A stretch of DNA of 64,000 nucleotides from CAYOZN01 sp964408455 (lineage in GTDB: Bacteria; Planctomycetota; Phycisphaerae; UBA1845; UTPLA1), in assembly GCA_964408455.1 (NCBI GenBank), contig CAYOZN010000014.1, positions 1 through 64,000 on the forward strand. The letters run 5' to 3'. The translations under genes were made by a program, and so were the position numbers. The notes beneath the pieces are model-generated. The model did no database searches. It had not been told where the DNA came from and saw only the letters and a list, made by a program, of their open reading frames with translations. Each line of letters starts with the position of its first letter. Within the stretch, counting starts at the first letter, position 1. Below are positions 1-8,100 of this stretch, one piece after another.

Positions 1-27
1 TTGCATCGCTTTGCATCGCCTGTTTTT
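1..27. repeat. Short repeat shared with 28642-28668
   Basis: A 10-bp unit (TTTGCATCGC type) is tandemly doubled here and is followed by CCTGTTTT. Nearly the same string occurs at 28642-28668, with one extra G. Both copies lie in non-coding DNA. The function is unknown; the elements could be remnants of a dispersed intergenic repeat. Confidence 0.5.
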
Positions 28-73
28 CTGCGCCGCATGGGGTGTTTACCCGATGCCCACATCATTTTGCTCT

Positions 74-87
74 CCCGGCGCGCCGGG
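74..87. repeat. Perfect 14-bp palindrome CCCGGCGCGCCGGG
   Basis: A perfect GC-only palindrome lies downstream of the NagB-like gene. The same core, extended to 18 bp, recurs at 24027-24044 upstream of a lipoprotein gene. It could be a protein-binding site or a hairpin, but no activity can be read from sequence. Confidence 0.5.
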
Positions 88-200
88 ATTCCGGATTGTT
101 CCGGCCAAAATGTGTGCCATGGCCGCCGGTAGCTATGAAATGAAACAGCCTTGGTCGCTCGGCAGAAAGATGCAGGACCCGGCCACGCCGAAGCCAATAC

Positions 201-242
201 CTCAATCCCTTAATCCCTCAATCCCTCAATCCCTCAATCCCT
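201..242. repeat. Octamer tandem repeat (TCAATCCC, about five units)
   Basis: About five units of an 8-bp repeat run across the 3' end of the NagB/PIG-L gene, and the TGA stop codon (226-228, minus strand) lies inside the array. The last residues of that protein are therefore repeat-derived. This looks like slippage-generated simple sequence, and nothing else was seen in 1-225. Confidence 0.7.
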
Positions 243-2277
243 TCCTCCTGACAAACGCCTCAATCGCCTGGTATTCCGGCAGCCCCAGCCGGTCGTACAG
301 CTCCGCCGTGTGGCGGTTCCGGTCTTCCGCCCGCTGCCAGAATTCCCGCGGGTCCGAGGGGCCGGGGAAGAGCGCCTTGTCCTTCTGCGACTGGTGCCGG
401 AAGATCGCCAGCCGCTTGCGCTCGACCTCGTCCGGGCTCAGCGGCACGGCCATGTCGATCTCGTGCGGCTCCCATTCCTGCCAGGCCCCGCGATAGTGCC
501 ACACGCTGCAGCCCGCGTGCCACGGCCGGCCCGCCAGCCGCGACAGTGCCGCATCAATGGCAGCGAGGCACACGCGGTGCGTCCCGTGCGGGTCCGACAG
601 ATCGCCCGCGGCATACACCTGGTGCGGCTGCACCCGCTCGAGCAATTCGCAGAGAATCGCGATGTCGTCCTCGCTCAGCCGATCCTTGCGAACCCGGCCG
701 GTCTCGTAGAACGGCATGTCAAGAAAGTGGATGTTTTCCGCCCGAATGCCGGCAAAGAGGGCCGCCGCTCGCGCCTCGCTTCGGCGAATCAGCGCCTTGA
801 TCTTCTGCAATTCGGGCGCATCGATGTCCCCCGGCTTCTTGCCCTTCAGGAATCGCGCGACCGCCTCCTGGATGTGTCCCGCCTGCCTTTCTGCCACCGG
901 TGAAAACAGATCGCAGAACTCGGTCACAAAGTCGGCATAGCGCACTGCTTCGTCGTCCCACACGGCGATGCATCCCGACGTCTGATAGGCCACGTGCACC
1001 TCGTGTCCCTGCTCGCACAAACGAATCAGTGTCCCGCCCATTGAAATCACATCGTCATCCGGATGCGGGCTGAAGACGAGGATGCGCTTGGGAAACACGG
1101 CGTCGTCTTCACCGTCGCCGTTTGCACGACGGCGCAGCCCGATGGCATCTGCCGCGCCGGCAGCATTGTCCGCCGCGTCCGACTGCCGGCGCCGCTCGGG
1201 CTTGCCGCCCGGCCAGCCGGTGATCGTCTGCTGCAATGCCTTGAAGACCTCGATGTTCAGGTCATACGCCGAGCCGCGGGCCGAGAGCAGCTCGCTGAGG
1301 CCGTGCTCGTTGTAGTCCTCCTCCACCAGCTTGAGGATGGGCTTGTTCAGGTGTAGTGCCAGCCAGATGACAGCCCTGCGCGTCGTCGCCTTATTCCAGT
1401 CGATGGCGCCGTTCGCCCTGCCGATTTCGCCATTACCGGATCGCGAAGCCGACAGCCACGGTGTCCGGATCGCCGTCAGCTCGCCGCCGGCGGCAGTGTC
1501 CAGGATGAATTCCGCATTGGCATGTTGCTGGAGGAAGCTGGCGGCCACGCCGGGCGTCACGTCCCCCTCGATCGCACGCCGCAGGATCGCCGCCTTCGCC
1601 TCGCCGAACCCCATCAGGATGATCCGCCGCGCCTCCAGAATCGTTCCCACGCCCATGGTGATCGCCCGTCGCGGCACATTCCGCTCGCCGAAAAAGTCGC
1701 TCGCCGCATCCATCCGCGTCACGCGATCGAGCGTGATCAGTCGCGTGCGACTGGCCCGGCTCGAACCCGGTTCGTTGAAGCCGATGTGGCCGGTTCGGCC
1801 GATGCCGAGAATCTGGCAGTCGATGCCGCCCGCGTCGCGGATTCGCCGCTCGTAGTCGGCGCAGAACTCGCCGATCGCCTCCTGCGGAATGCGACCGTCC
1901 GGAATGTGAATCTGCGCAGGCGGGATATCGACGTGATCGAAAAGAGATTCGGCCATGAAGCGGTGATAGCTCTGAAGCGCGGCCGGCTCCATCGGCCAGT
2001 ACTCGTCGAGGTTGAACGTGATCACGTTAGCAAGGGATAGGCCCTCGGCGCGATGCAGCCGCACCAGCTCGTCGTACAGTCCCTGCGGCGTGGACCCGGT
2101 CGCCAGCCCCAGCACCGCGCGACGGCCAAGCTGCTGTTTTTCGCGCACGAGCCGGGCAATTTCGCGGGCCACGGCCACGCTGGCCTCATGGCTGGATGGA
2201 TAAACGGCGACGTTTTCGCGAGTGTCCGGAGCCAGTTCATCGTATTTGCCCGCAAAGCGAAGGGGAGAAGGTTTCAT
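226..2277 (-). CDS. nagB: Glucosamine-6-phosphate deaminase (NagB) fused to PIG-L deacetylase domain
   Basis: This 683-residue protein has two enzyme domains. The N-terminal ~290 residues are NagB-like, with an NLDEYWP active-site segment and GIGRTGHIGFNEPG, which contain the acid and base residues of the sugar-phosphate isomerase fold. That domain converts glucosamine-6-phosphate to fructose-6-phosphate and ammonia. The C-terminal part is PIG-L/LmbE-like, with SPHPDDD and DPHGTH zinc-binding motifs typical of N-acetylglucosaminyl deacetylases. Together the domains could deacetylate and then deaminate an amino sugar in the cytoplasm. NagB-PIG-L fusions of this length are known in Bacteroidetes and planctomycetes. 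The ATG at 2277 is preferred because NagB homology begins shortly after it; upstream in-frame sequence has no family similarity. It diverges from the hydrogenase operon. Confidence 0.9.
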   Translation of the reverse strand: MKPSPLRFAGKYDELAPDTRENVAVYPSSHEASVAVAREIARLVREKQQLGRRAVLGLATGSTPQGLYDELVRLHRAEGLSLANVITFNLDEYWPMEPAALQSYHRFMAESLFDHVDIPPAQIHIPDGRIPQEAIGEFCADYERRIRDAGGIDCQILGIGRTGHIGFNEPGSSRASRTRLITLDRVTRMDAASDFFGERNVPRRAITMGVGTILEARRIILMGFGEAKAAILRRAIEGDVTPGVAASFLQQHANAEFILDTAAGGELTAIRTPWLSASRSGNGEIGRANGAIDWNKATTRRAVIWLALHLNKPILKLVEEDYNEHGLSELLSARGSAYDLNIEVFKALQQTITGWPGGKPERRRQSDAADNAAGAADAIGLRRRANGDGEDDAVFPKRILVFSPHPDDDVISMGGTLIRLCEQGHEVHVAYQTSGCIAVWDDEAVRYADFVTEFCDLFSPVAERQAGHIQEAVARFLKGKKPGDIDAPELQKIKALIRRSEARAAALFAGIRAENIHFLDMPFYETGRVRKDRLSEDDIAILCELLERVQPHQVYAAGDLSDPHGTHRVCLAAIDAALSRLAGRPWHAGCSVWHYRGAWQEWEPHEIDMAVPLSPDEVERKRLAIFRHQSQKDKALFPGPSDPREFWQRAEDRNRHTAELYDRLGLPEYQAIEAFVRRKGLRD

Positions 2278-2485
2278 ACAACATTCCCTCAGTTCAATCT
2301 GCCGAAGCGTTCTACAAACGCTTTTGCGTGCGCATGCCATCTCCGGCTGCGGCGAAAAAGCGCCCGCGGATGAACGCGTGCGCAATAATCCTCGGCCAGT
2401 CATTCGGATTGGGTGATTTCAAGCAACCCATGCGGATATGTCCGGCCATCCGCCGCGATTTATCGGATTGGCGGCTGGTTTTTCG

Positions 2486-2501
2486 TGGCATCCGGTTTGC
2501 A
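2486..2501 (+). promoter_or_regulatory. Sigma-54 (-24/-12) promoter candidate for the hydrogenase operon
   Basis: TGGCATCCGGTTTGCA fits the sigma-54 consensus TGGCACR-N4-TTGCW with one mismatch in the -24 element, and it keeps the invariant GG-N10-GC spacing. The expected transcription start is near 2512, giving a leader of about 36 nt before the hypF ATG at 2548. Sigma-54 control is well known for hydrogenase operons in proteobacteria. No NtrC-type activator is encoded in the window. Confidence 0.6.
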
Positions 2502-2547
2502 CTAAGCCGGTAGGCCCCCGTGGCTTCGCAAGATGGGGAGGCCTGTC

Positions 2548-3795
2548 ATGTCACGAGCATTTCAATCCGCCAGCGCTCGCCCCGCCGAGAAGTTGCCTTC
2601 GAATTCGGCGGACGTGTCGTTGCAGCGGGCGGCGGATCGGCTTTCTACCTTTACGAGTATCGACCTCAAGGCGCCCTCCGACGTATGCGCGCTGGGCCTG
2701 GGCGGCGAATCGAAGGCGGTATTCTGCCTGCGGGCAGGAACGACAGCCCTGCTCAGCCCGGTTTTCGATCGACTGACCGATCCAGCCTGCTATCGGGCCT
2801 ATATCGATTGCGTGCGGAACGCCACTTCCCAGCCGGGCCTGAGCCCGGTTCTGGTGGCGCACGATCTGCATCCGCACTACGTCTCGACCGCCTACGCCGT
2901 GGGCTGCGGGTTACCGCGCGTGGCGGTGCAGCATCATCACGCGCACATCGCGAGTGTGATGGCAGATTGCGGCGCGGAAGGCCCGGTGGTTGGCATCTGC
3001 TGCGACGGAATCGGCCTGGGAACCGACGGCGCTGCGTGGGGCTGCGAGGTGCTTTACTGCACCGGCCCCGCGTTCGAGCGGATCGGCCATCTCGAGTACT
3101 TCCCGCTGGTCGGCGGCGACGCTGCGGCCATTGAGAACTGGCGGCCGGCGGCCGCACTCCTGCGCCAGGCATTCGGCACAGACTGGCGACTTCACGCGCC
3201 GCCGGCATTCAAAACCGTGCCGGCCGACAAGTTGAACGCATTCGACGCGGCACTGGAGAGCCACCTGAACGCACCGATGACGTCGAGCTTGGGCCGCGTG
3301 TTCGATGCAGCGAGTTTCCTGCTGGGGCTGTGCGCGCGCAATGATCGCGAGGCGCAGGCGGCCATGGCGCTGGAGCGGGCGGCGGCGGCTGGAGAGGCGT
3401 CGCCCTATCCCTATGAGACCGTGCTGGTCAACGGCGGCATTCGAATGTCAATGGCGCCGATCGTTCGCGCGATGATTCGCGACGTCGCCAGCGGCGAATC
3501 GGCTGCGCGGATTTCGCTGGCCTTTCATGAATCACTGGCCCGCATGCTGGCGGAATCGGCCTGCATGGCCTGCGAGATGGCGTCGGTCTCGACGGTGGCG
3601 CTGTCGGGTGGCTGCTTTGCCAACCGGCGGCTTCTGGAGCGGCTGATCGACCGGCTGGACCGCCGGCACGTCCGCGTGCTGACGCCGCGGCGAGTTTCCT
3701 TTGGCGATGCCGGGCTTGCCCTGGGGCAGGTCCACGTCGCCGCGAGATTGCAGGAGACGGATCCGACATGTGCCTTGCCGTCCCGGGACAGGTAA
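2548..3795 (+). CDS. hypF: Short HypF: Kae1-like carbamoyltransferase domain only
   Basis: HypF transfers the carbamoyl group used to make the cyanide ligands of the [NiFe] site to the C-terminal cysteine of HypE. This 415-residue protein matches only the C-terminal Kae1-like domain of HypF. Visible motifs are VQHHHAHIASVMAD, a GIGLGTDGAAWG segment, SLGRVFDAASFLLGLC, LSGGCFANRRLLERL and DAGLALGQ. The acylphosphatase, zinc-finger and YrdC-like domains of full HypF (~750 residues) are absent, and no remnant lies upstream, where a gene runs the opposite way. A naturally truncated HypF1 is known in Ralstonia eutropha. The ATG at 2548 follows GGGGAGG at good spacing; the ATG at 2533 lies within that site and is less likely. 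The gene overlaps hypC by 28 nt and opens the operon. Confidence 0.88.
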   Translation: MSRAFQSASARPAEKLPSNSADVSLQRAADRLSTFTSIDLKAPSDVCALGLGGESKAVFCLRAGTTALLSPVFDRLTDPACYRAYIDCVRNATSQPGLSPVLVAHDLHPHYVSTAYAVGCGLPRVAVQHHHAHIASVMADCGAEGPVVGICCDGIGLGTDGAAWGCEVLYCTGPAFERIGHLEYFPLVGGDAAAIENWRPAAALLRQAFGTDWRLHAPPAFKTVPADKLNAFDAALESHLNAPMTSSLGRVFDAASFLLGLCARNDREAQAAMALERAAAAGEASPYPYETVLVNGGIRMSMAPIVRAMIRDVASGESAARISLAFHESLARMLAESACMACEMASVSTVALSGGCFANRRLLERLIDRLDRRHVRVLTPRRVSFGDAGLALGQVHVAARLQETDPTCALPSRDR

Positions 3796-4019
3796 TTGAA
3801 TGCCACGGCGATGACGCCACCGTGGACCTCGACGAAAACCGGCTGCGCATCTGCCGCGTGCTGACGCCGCAGGCAGCGGTCGGCGACTGGGTGCTGGTGC
3901 ATGCGGGATTCGCGGTGACGACGCTGCGGGAGCAGGACGCGCTGGAAACGTGGTCGTATTTGCGCGAGGCGAAGGAGCTGGCCGAAGAATCGCGGCTGTC
4001 GGAGGAGTCACCGACGTGA
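3768..4019 (+). CDS. hypC: Hydrogenase assembly chaperone HypC/HupF
   Basis: This 83-residue HypC starts MCLAVPGQV, the family hallmark. Cys2 binds the Fe(CN)2CO precursor and the HypD partner and delivers iron to the large subunit precursor. A small beta-barrel core follows (the VDLDENRLRICRVL and GDWVLVHAGFA segments), with a charged helical tail that is typical of the family. It overlaps the end of hypF and the start of hypD, consistent with translational coupling inside the maturation block. One HypC is present in the operon, and no second copy (HybG-like) was seen in the window. Confidence 0.93.
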   Translation: MCLAVPGQVIECHGDDATVDLDENRLRICRVLTPQAAVGDWVLVHAGFAVTTLREQDALETWSYLREAKELAEESRLSEESPT

Positions 4020-5131
4020 GTGCCAGAATTTCGACATTGCTGGACGAGGCTCACCGGCTGGTGCATGGCATCGGCCGAACGGTGCAGTACATGGAAGTGT
4101 GCGGGACGCACACCGTAAGCCTGTTCCGCAGCGGCGTACGCGAGTTGCTTCCGCCCGGAATCAGGATGATCAGCGGACCGGGCTGCCCGGTGTGCGTGAC
4201 GGCACAGCGGCACCTGGACGCGGCGATCGAACTGGCCATGCGGCCGCGGACGCTGATTGCCACGTACGGCGACATGCTTCGCGTGCCGGGCCGGCTCGGC
4301 AGCCTGGAGGCCCGTCGCGCCGAAGGAGCGTCCGTCCGCGTGGTGGCGTCGGCGCGCACGGCGCTGGAACTGGCCCGGCAGCAGCCGGCGCTGGACGTCG
4401 TCTTTCTGGCGGTGGGCTTCGAAACGACGGCGCCAGCAACGGCGGCGGTCATTCAGGAGGCGGCACGGGAGCGCATCACGAATTTCAGCGCGCTGGTGTG
4501 CCACAAGCTCATCGTTCCTGCCATGCTGACGCTGCTGGCCGGTGATTGCAGCCGGCTCGACGGCTTCCTGTGTCCCGGGCATGTCAGCGTCATTACCGGC
4601 ACCGGGGTCTATCGCCCGGTGGTTGCCAGGGGAAAGCCGTGCGTGGTGGCGGGTTTCGAACCGGTGCAACTGCTGCTCGGCGCGGTGCACCTGTTGCGAC
4701 AAACGCAGGCCGGCGAACACAGGCTGGAAAACGTGTACCCGGTGGTGCAGACGCGCGGCAATCCGACCGCGCGCCGCCTGATGCGCGAGGTCTTCGCCCG
4801 CGACGATGCCGCATGGCGGGGGCTCGGCACCATCCCGCGCAGCGGTCTGCGGCTGCGTGCGGCCTACGAGCGGTTCGACGCATTGCGGCGGTTCAACATT
4901 CAACTGGGAGCGGACGCGGACGACGACGCGTGTCGATGCGGCGATGTCATTCAGGGCATCGTCGACCCGCCGGCGTGCCCCTTGTTTGGCACCCGGTGCA
5001 CGCCGGCGGAGCCCGTCGGACCGTGCATGGTCAGCAGCGAGGGCACATGTGCCGCCTGGCACCGCTACGGCGGGGCTCGGCGCTCGCGAAACGGCAATCC
5101 ACCACGAGAGGTGCATCATGCTGCTGTTTAA
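4016..5131 (+). CDS. hypD: Hydrogenase maturation factor HypD
   Basis: HypD is the iron-sulfur scaffold on which Fe(CN)2CO is assembled with HypC and HypE. The 371-residue product has MEVCGTHT, SGPGCPVCVT, a CPGHVSVITG segment and a C-terminal cysteine cluster (CRCGD, CPLFGTRC, GPCMVSSEG) that carries the [4Fe-4S] site. The start is taken as the GTG at 4016, which overlaps the hypC stop (GTGA) and is preceded by GGAGGAG at 8-nt spacing; the longer reading frame upstream runs through hypC and lacks homology. The length fits the family (~370 residues). The gene overlaps hypE by 14 nt. Confidence 0.93.
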   Translation: MSARISTLLDEAHRLVHGIGRTVQYMEVCGTHTVSLFRSGVRELLPPGIRMISGPGCPVCVTAQRHLDAAIELAMRPRTLIATYGDMLRVPGRLGSLEARRAEGASVRVVASARTALELARQQPALDVVFLAVGFETTAPATAAVIQEAARERITNFSALVCHKLIVPAMLTLLAGDCSRLDGFLCPGHVSVITGTGVYRPVVARGKPCVVAGFEPVQLLLGAVHLLRQTQAGEHRLENVYPVVQTRGNPTARRLMREVFARDDAAWRGLGTIPRSGLRLRAAYERFDALRRFNIQLGADADDDACRCGDVIQGIVDPPACPLFGTRCTPAEPVGPCMVSSEGTCAAWHRYGGARRSRNGNPPREVHHAAV

Positions 5132-6152
5132 GACGAAGCCCGAAACTGCCCGCATCACGCAGGCTCACGGCGGCGGCGGCGAAATGACGGCGCGGCTGAT
5201 CGAAGAACACCTGCTGCCGATACTGGGCAACAAGTACCTGGCGCCGCTGACGGACAGCGCGATCGTCGATTGGAGCGCGCCGGACGTGGTATTCACGACC
5301 GATTCATACGTCGTGACGCCGCTCGAGTTTCCGGGCGGCGATATCGGCCGCCTCGCGGTATGCGGCACGGTCAACGACCTGGCGGTGATGGGCGCCGAGC
5401 CCCTGGCATTGAGCCTGGGGCTCATTCTGGAGGAGGGACTGCCGCTGGCGCTCCTCGACCGCATCGTTGCGTCGATGGCTGGTGCCTGCCGCGAGGCGGG
5501 GGTGACGATCGCGACCGGCGATACGAAGGTGATTGAGCGTCGCGGGGGCGACGGGCTTTACATCAACACGGCGGGCATCGGTCGGCTGCGGGGCGAATAC
5601 TCGCGGCCGGACTTCGAGCGCATCGCCAGCGGCGACGCGGTGCTGGTCAGCGGCGAGATTGCCGCCCACGGGCTGACGATCATGTCGCTTCGCGGCGGCA
5701 TCGCGTTCGAGTCCGATCTGCGAAGCGATGCGGCGCCGCTCAACGGGCTGGTGGGCGATCTGCTGGCTTCGGGCGTGAACGTGAAGTTCATGAGGGATGC
5801 CACGCGCGGCGGTCTGGCCGGCGTGCTGGCCGATATCAGCGATCGCACGGGGCTGAGCGTGGAGATCGATGAGAAGGACGTTCCCGTGTCGCGCACGACG
5901 CGACGCGCGGCGGAGATGCTCGGGCTCGATCCGTTGACGGTGGCGAACGAAGGCAAACTGGTATGCGTCGTGGCCGGCAGCGATGCGCGACGGGCACTGG
6001 AGCAGATGAGAATGCACGCGCTGGGCAGACACGCGGCACTCATCGGCCGAGTGACCGACGCACAGCCGCCGCTGGTGGAAATGAAAACGATGGCCGGCGG
6101 CGCGAGAATTGTTCAGCGCCCGCTGGGCGAAGAGCTGCCGCGAATCTGTTGA
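5118..6152 (+). CDS. hypE: Hydrogenase expression/formation protein HypE
   Basis: HypE is an ATP-dependent dehydratase that turns the carbamoyl group on its C-terminal cysteine into thiocyanate, the cyanide donor. The 344-residue protein begins MLLFKTKPET and soon shows AHGGGGEMTARLIEE. It has the AIRS/PurM-like core (the FTTDSYVVTPL, GTVNDLAVMGAEPLALS and TGDTKVIERRGGDGLYINT regions) and ends in PRIC, so the essential terminal Cys is present. The ATG at 5118 lies inside hypD and has an upstream GAGAGG. The next gene, hydB, starts 21 nt after the stop. Confidence 0.93.
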   Translation: MLLFKTKPETARITQAHGGGGEMTARLIEEHLLPILGNKYLAPLTDSAIVDWSAPDVVFTTDSYVVTPLEFPGGDIGRLAVCGTVNDLAVMGAEPLALSLGLILEEGLPLALLDRIVASMAGACREAGVTIATGDTKVIERRGGDGLYINTAGIGRLRGEYSRPDFERIASGDAVLVSGEIAAHGLTIMSLRGGIAFESDLRSDAAPLNGLVGDLLASGVNVKFMRDATRGGLAGVLADISDRTGLSVEIDEKDVPVSRTTRRAAEMLGLDPLTVANEGKLVCVVAGSDARRALEQMRMHALGRHAALIGRVTDAQPPLVEMKTMAGGARIVQRPLGEELPRIC

Positions 6153-6173
6153 AAGCGGCAGGGAGCACCAACC

Positions 6174-7697
6174 ATGAACAGAGCCTCTCAGTCGGGATGG
6201 CGGCGGCTGGGACGCGTGCTGACCACGCTCCTGCTCGGCCATTCGCTGGCGATCGTGGTGGCGCCGCTCACGGTCGGGCTTGCGATCCATGCCATTGCGG
6301 CAATGGTCCGCGGCGAACACGAGCACGGCTGGAGCCCACGCGAGTGGATTCAGTGCGTCGGCCTGATCGTCGCGCTGTGTCTGTTTGCGCTATTGGCGGT
6401 GAGCCATCTTTGCACGTCGATTTACACGAGCTGGTCCAGGAACGGCGATGGCAGCCTGCCGCTTGCCACCGGCGCTGCTCACCGGCTCGATGCCGTTGTC
6501 ACTCGGGCGCACCTCCTGAAGCGCATCAACGCCCTCGCGACCAGCCGGCGGCTATACGGGCCGGTCGCTCGGAAAGAGCCGCGGTGCGAACCGCCGGTGC
6601 GATATTTTTATGAGGAGGTGTCTCGAGCAGAAGAACTGGCTCTGGAATTCTCCCACTGCGTATACGGGCCCAAGGCGATCGTGCTGCCGCCGCGCGAAAC
6701 GCTGCTTACGTTTGACCGCGAAAATGGCCGCTTCCGCGCGACGCCGTGCTTCGACGATCGGCCCACGGCGCTGATCGGGGCGCACCCGTGCGATCTGGCC
6801 GGGCTTCGAGTGCTGGACGAGGTGTTCGGAAAAGACCATCGCGACGAGCACTACCAGGTGCGGCGGCAAAACCTGTTTGTCGTGGGCATCGACTGCGCCA
6901 GGCCCTGCTCGGATGAATCCTTCTGCCGCGACACGCATACGAACGATGCGGAGACGGGTTTCGACGTGATGCTGTATCCCCTCGGCAGCCCGGATGAATC
7001 GGTGGCAAACGCTTCGGATGCGTCGAACGACGAGTTCGGCGCCGTCTTCGGCAGCGATGCCGGTCGGGCGTGGCTGCTGGCCTCGCACGACGTTGGGCAC
7101 GGCGCTGCCGGCGAGATCGAAGATGAACACTCGGAACCCGCGCCGGTGAGGAACGAGACCGGCGCGGGTCCGGCGGACCGGCAGGCGGTTCGGCGGCTGG
7201 ATGCATACCTGACGGCCAAGCATCGCGCGTTTCATCGGAAACTCAGCACGGACTGGGGCAAGGTGCCCGAACTTCTTGAAAGATCGTATGACTCGCTGGT
7301 GTGGCAGGGGATGGCGCAGCGCTGCTATTCATGCGGCTCGTGCAATCAGGTATGCCCGACGTGCTACTGCTTCGATATTCAGGACTGCAACAGCCTGGCG
7401 CTGGATGGGGGCTGCCGCGAGCGCACCTGGGACGCCTGCATGCTTGGCGATTTCGCGCTGGTGGCGGGCGGGCACAACTTCCGCGCCGATCCGGCGCAGC
7501 GTCTGCGGCATCGCATCCATCGAAAAGGCGCCTGGATTCATGAGCGCACCGGCCTGACGGGCTGCGTGGGCTGCGGCCGCTGCACCCGCGCCTGCACCGC
7601 GAAGATCAGCATTACCGACGTACTGAACCAGCTGGCTGACGAGGGTCAGGCCGAGAAACACGAGGATCGCGCCGCGGTCGGCGCGCGAGGAGGCTGA
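6174..7697 (+). CDS. hydB: HydB-like iron-sulfur subunit of group 3b hydrogenase with N-terminal membrane anchor
   Basis: This 507-residue protein joins two parts. Residues about 16-44 and 62-84 are hydrophobic and form two predicted membrane helices. From about residue 110 (TRAHLLKRINAL) it matches the beta subunit of NAD(P)-linked sulfhydrogenases and AsrA-like proteins. The first C-terminal iron-sulfur motif is CYSCGSCNQVCPTCYCFD; the second, CVGCGRCTRACTAK, has Thr/Ala around the last Cys instead of the usual Pro. The subunit carries electrons between the FAD/NAD(P) subunit and the hydrogenase small subunit. Group 3b HydB is normally soluble, so the anchor is unusual. No ATG, GTG or TTG occurs near the junction, so the two parts are very likely one polypeptide. 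A GGGAG ribosome site precedes the ATG, and the response-regulator gene starts 4 nt after the stop. Confidence 0.88.
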   Translation: MNRASQSGWRRLGRVLTTLLLGHSLAIVVAPLTVGLAIHAIAAMVRGEHEHGWSPREWIQCVGLIVALCLFALLAVSHLCTSIYTSWSRNGDGSLPLATGAAHRLDAVVTRAHLLKRINALATSRRLYGPVARKEPRCEPPVRYFYEEVSRAEELALEFSHCVYGPKAIVLPPRETLLTFDRENGRFRATPCFDDRPTALIGAHPCDLAGLRVLDEVFGKDHRDEHYQVRRQNLFVVGIDCARPCSDESFCRDTHTNDAETGFDVMLYPLGSPDESVANASDASNDEFGAVFGSDAGRAWLLASHDVGHGAAGEIEDEHSEPAPVRNETGAGPADRQAVRRLDAYLTAKHRAFHRKLSTDWGKVPELLERSYDSLVWQGMAQRCYSCGSCNQVCPTCYCFDIQDCNSLALDGGCRERTWDACMLGDFALVAGGHNFRADPAQRLRHRIHRKGAWIHERTGLTGCVGCGRCTRACTAKISITDVLNQLADEGQAEKHEDRAAVGARGG

Positions 7698-7701
7698 CAT
7701 C

Positions 7702-8100
7702 GTGTCCGCGAGATATCACATCCTGCTGATCGAAGATGATCTCGACATGCACCATGCCATCCGCGCGATGCTGCCGGAGGCGGAGTTTGAGCTGACGTGC
7801 TGCAGCACTGGCCCGGCCGGGCTGGCGGCAATGCGCAAGGATCCACCCGATCTGCTGCTGCTCGACATCATGCTGGCGACGCCGTCCGAAGGATTTCATC
7901 TGTGCTACCAGATGAAGGAGGACGATCGCCTGCGGGAGGTGCCCGTGATCATGATCTCGGCCATCGGCCGCCGCATGGGCATGGACTACGCGAAGGAACT
8001 GGGAACCGAATACGCGCCCGCCGAGGCGTTTCTGGAGAAGCCGTTTGACGCGGCCACGCTGTTGAAGAGCGTGCGGCGCTGGCTGCCGGTGAGGACGTAA
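7702..8100 (+). CDS. Single-domain response regulator
   Basis: This 132-residue receiver domain has no output domain. It has the acidic pocket EDD near residue 11, a phosphoacceptor Asp at about 55 (LLLLDIML), a Ser in the VIMISA strand and a Lys in FLEKPFD. The GTG start follows GAGGAGG. The gene lies between hydB and a sensor kinase, and its stop codon directly abuts the kinase start (8100/8101), so the two are almost certainly a cognate pair. Without a DNA-binding domain, the signal must pass to another protein by phosphotransfer or by direct contact. That partner is not in the window. Confidence 0.88.
   Translation: MSARYHILLIEDDLDMHHAIRAMLPEAEFELTCCSTGPAGLAAMRKDPPDLLLLDIMLATPSEGFHLCYQMKEDDRLREVPVIMISAIGRRMGMDYAKELGTEYAPAEAFLEKPFDAATLLKSVRRWLPVRT

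Noticed and set aside
6174..6480. Separate small membrane gene before hydB
   Set aside because: The frame runs through without a stop and there is no ATG, GTG or TTG near the HydB homology start, so a fusion is simpler.
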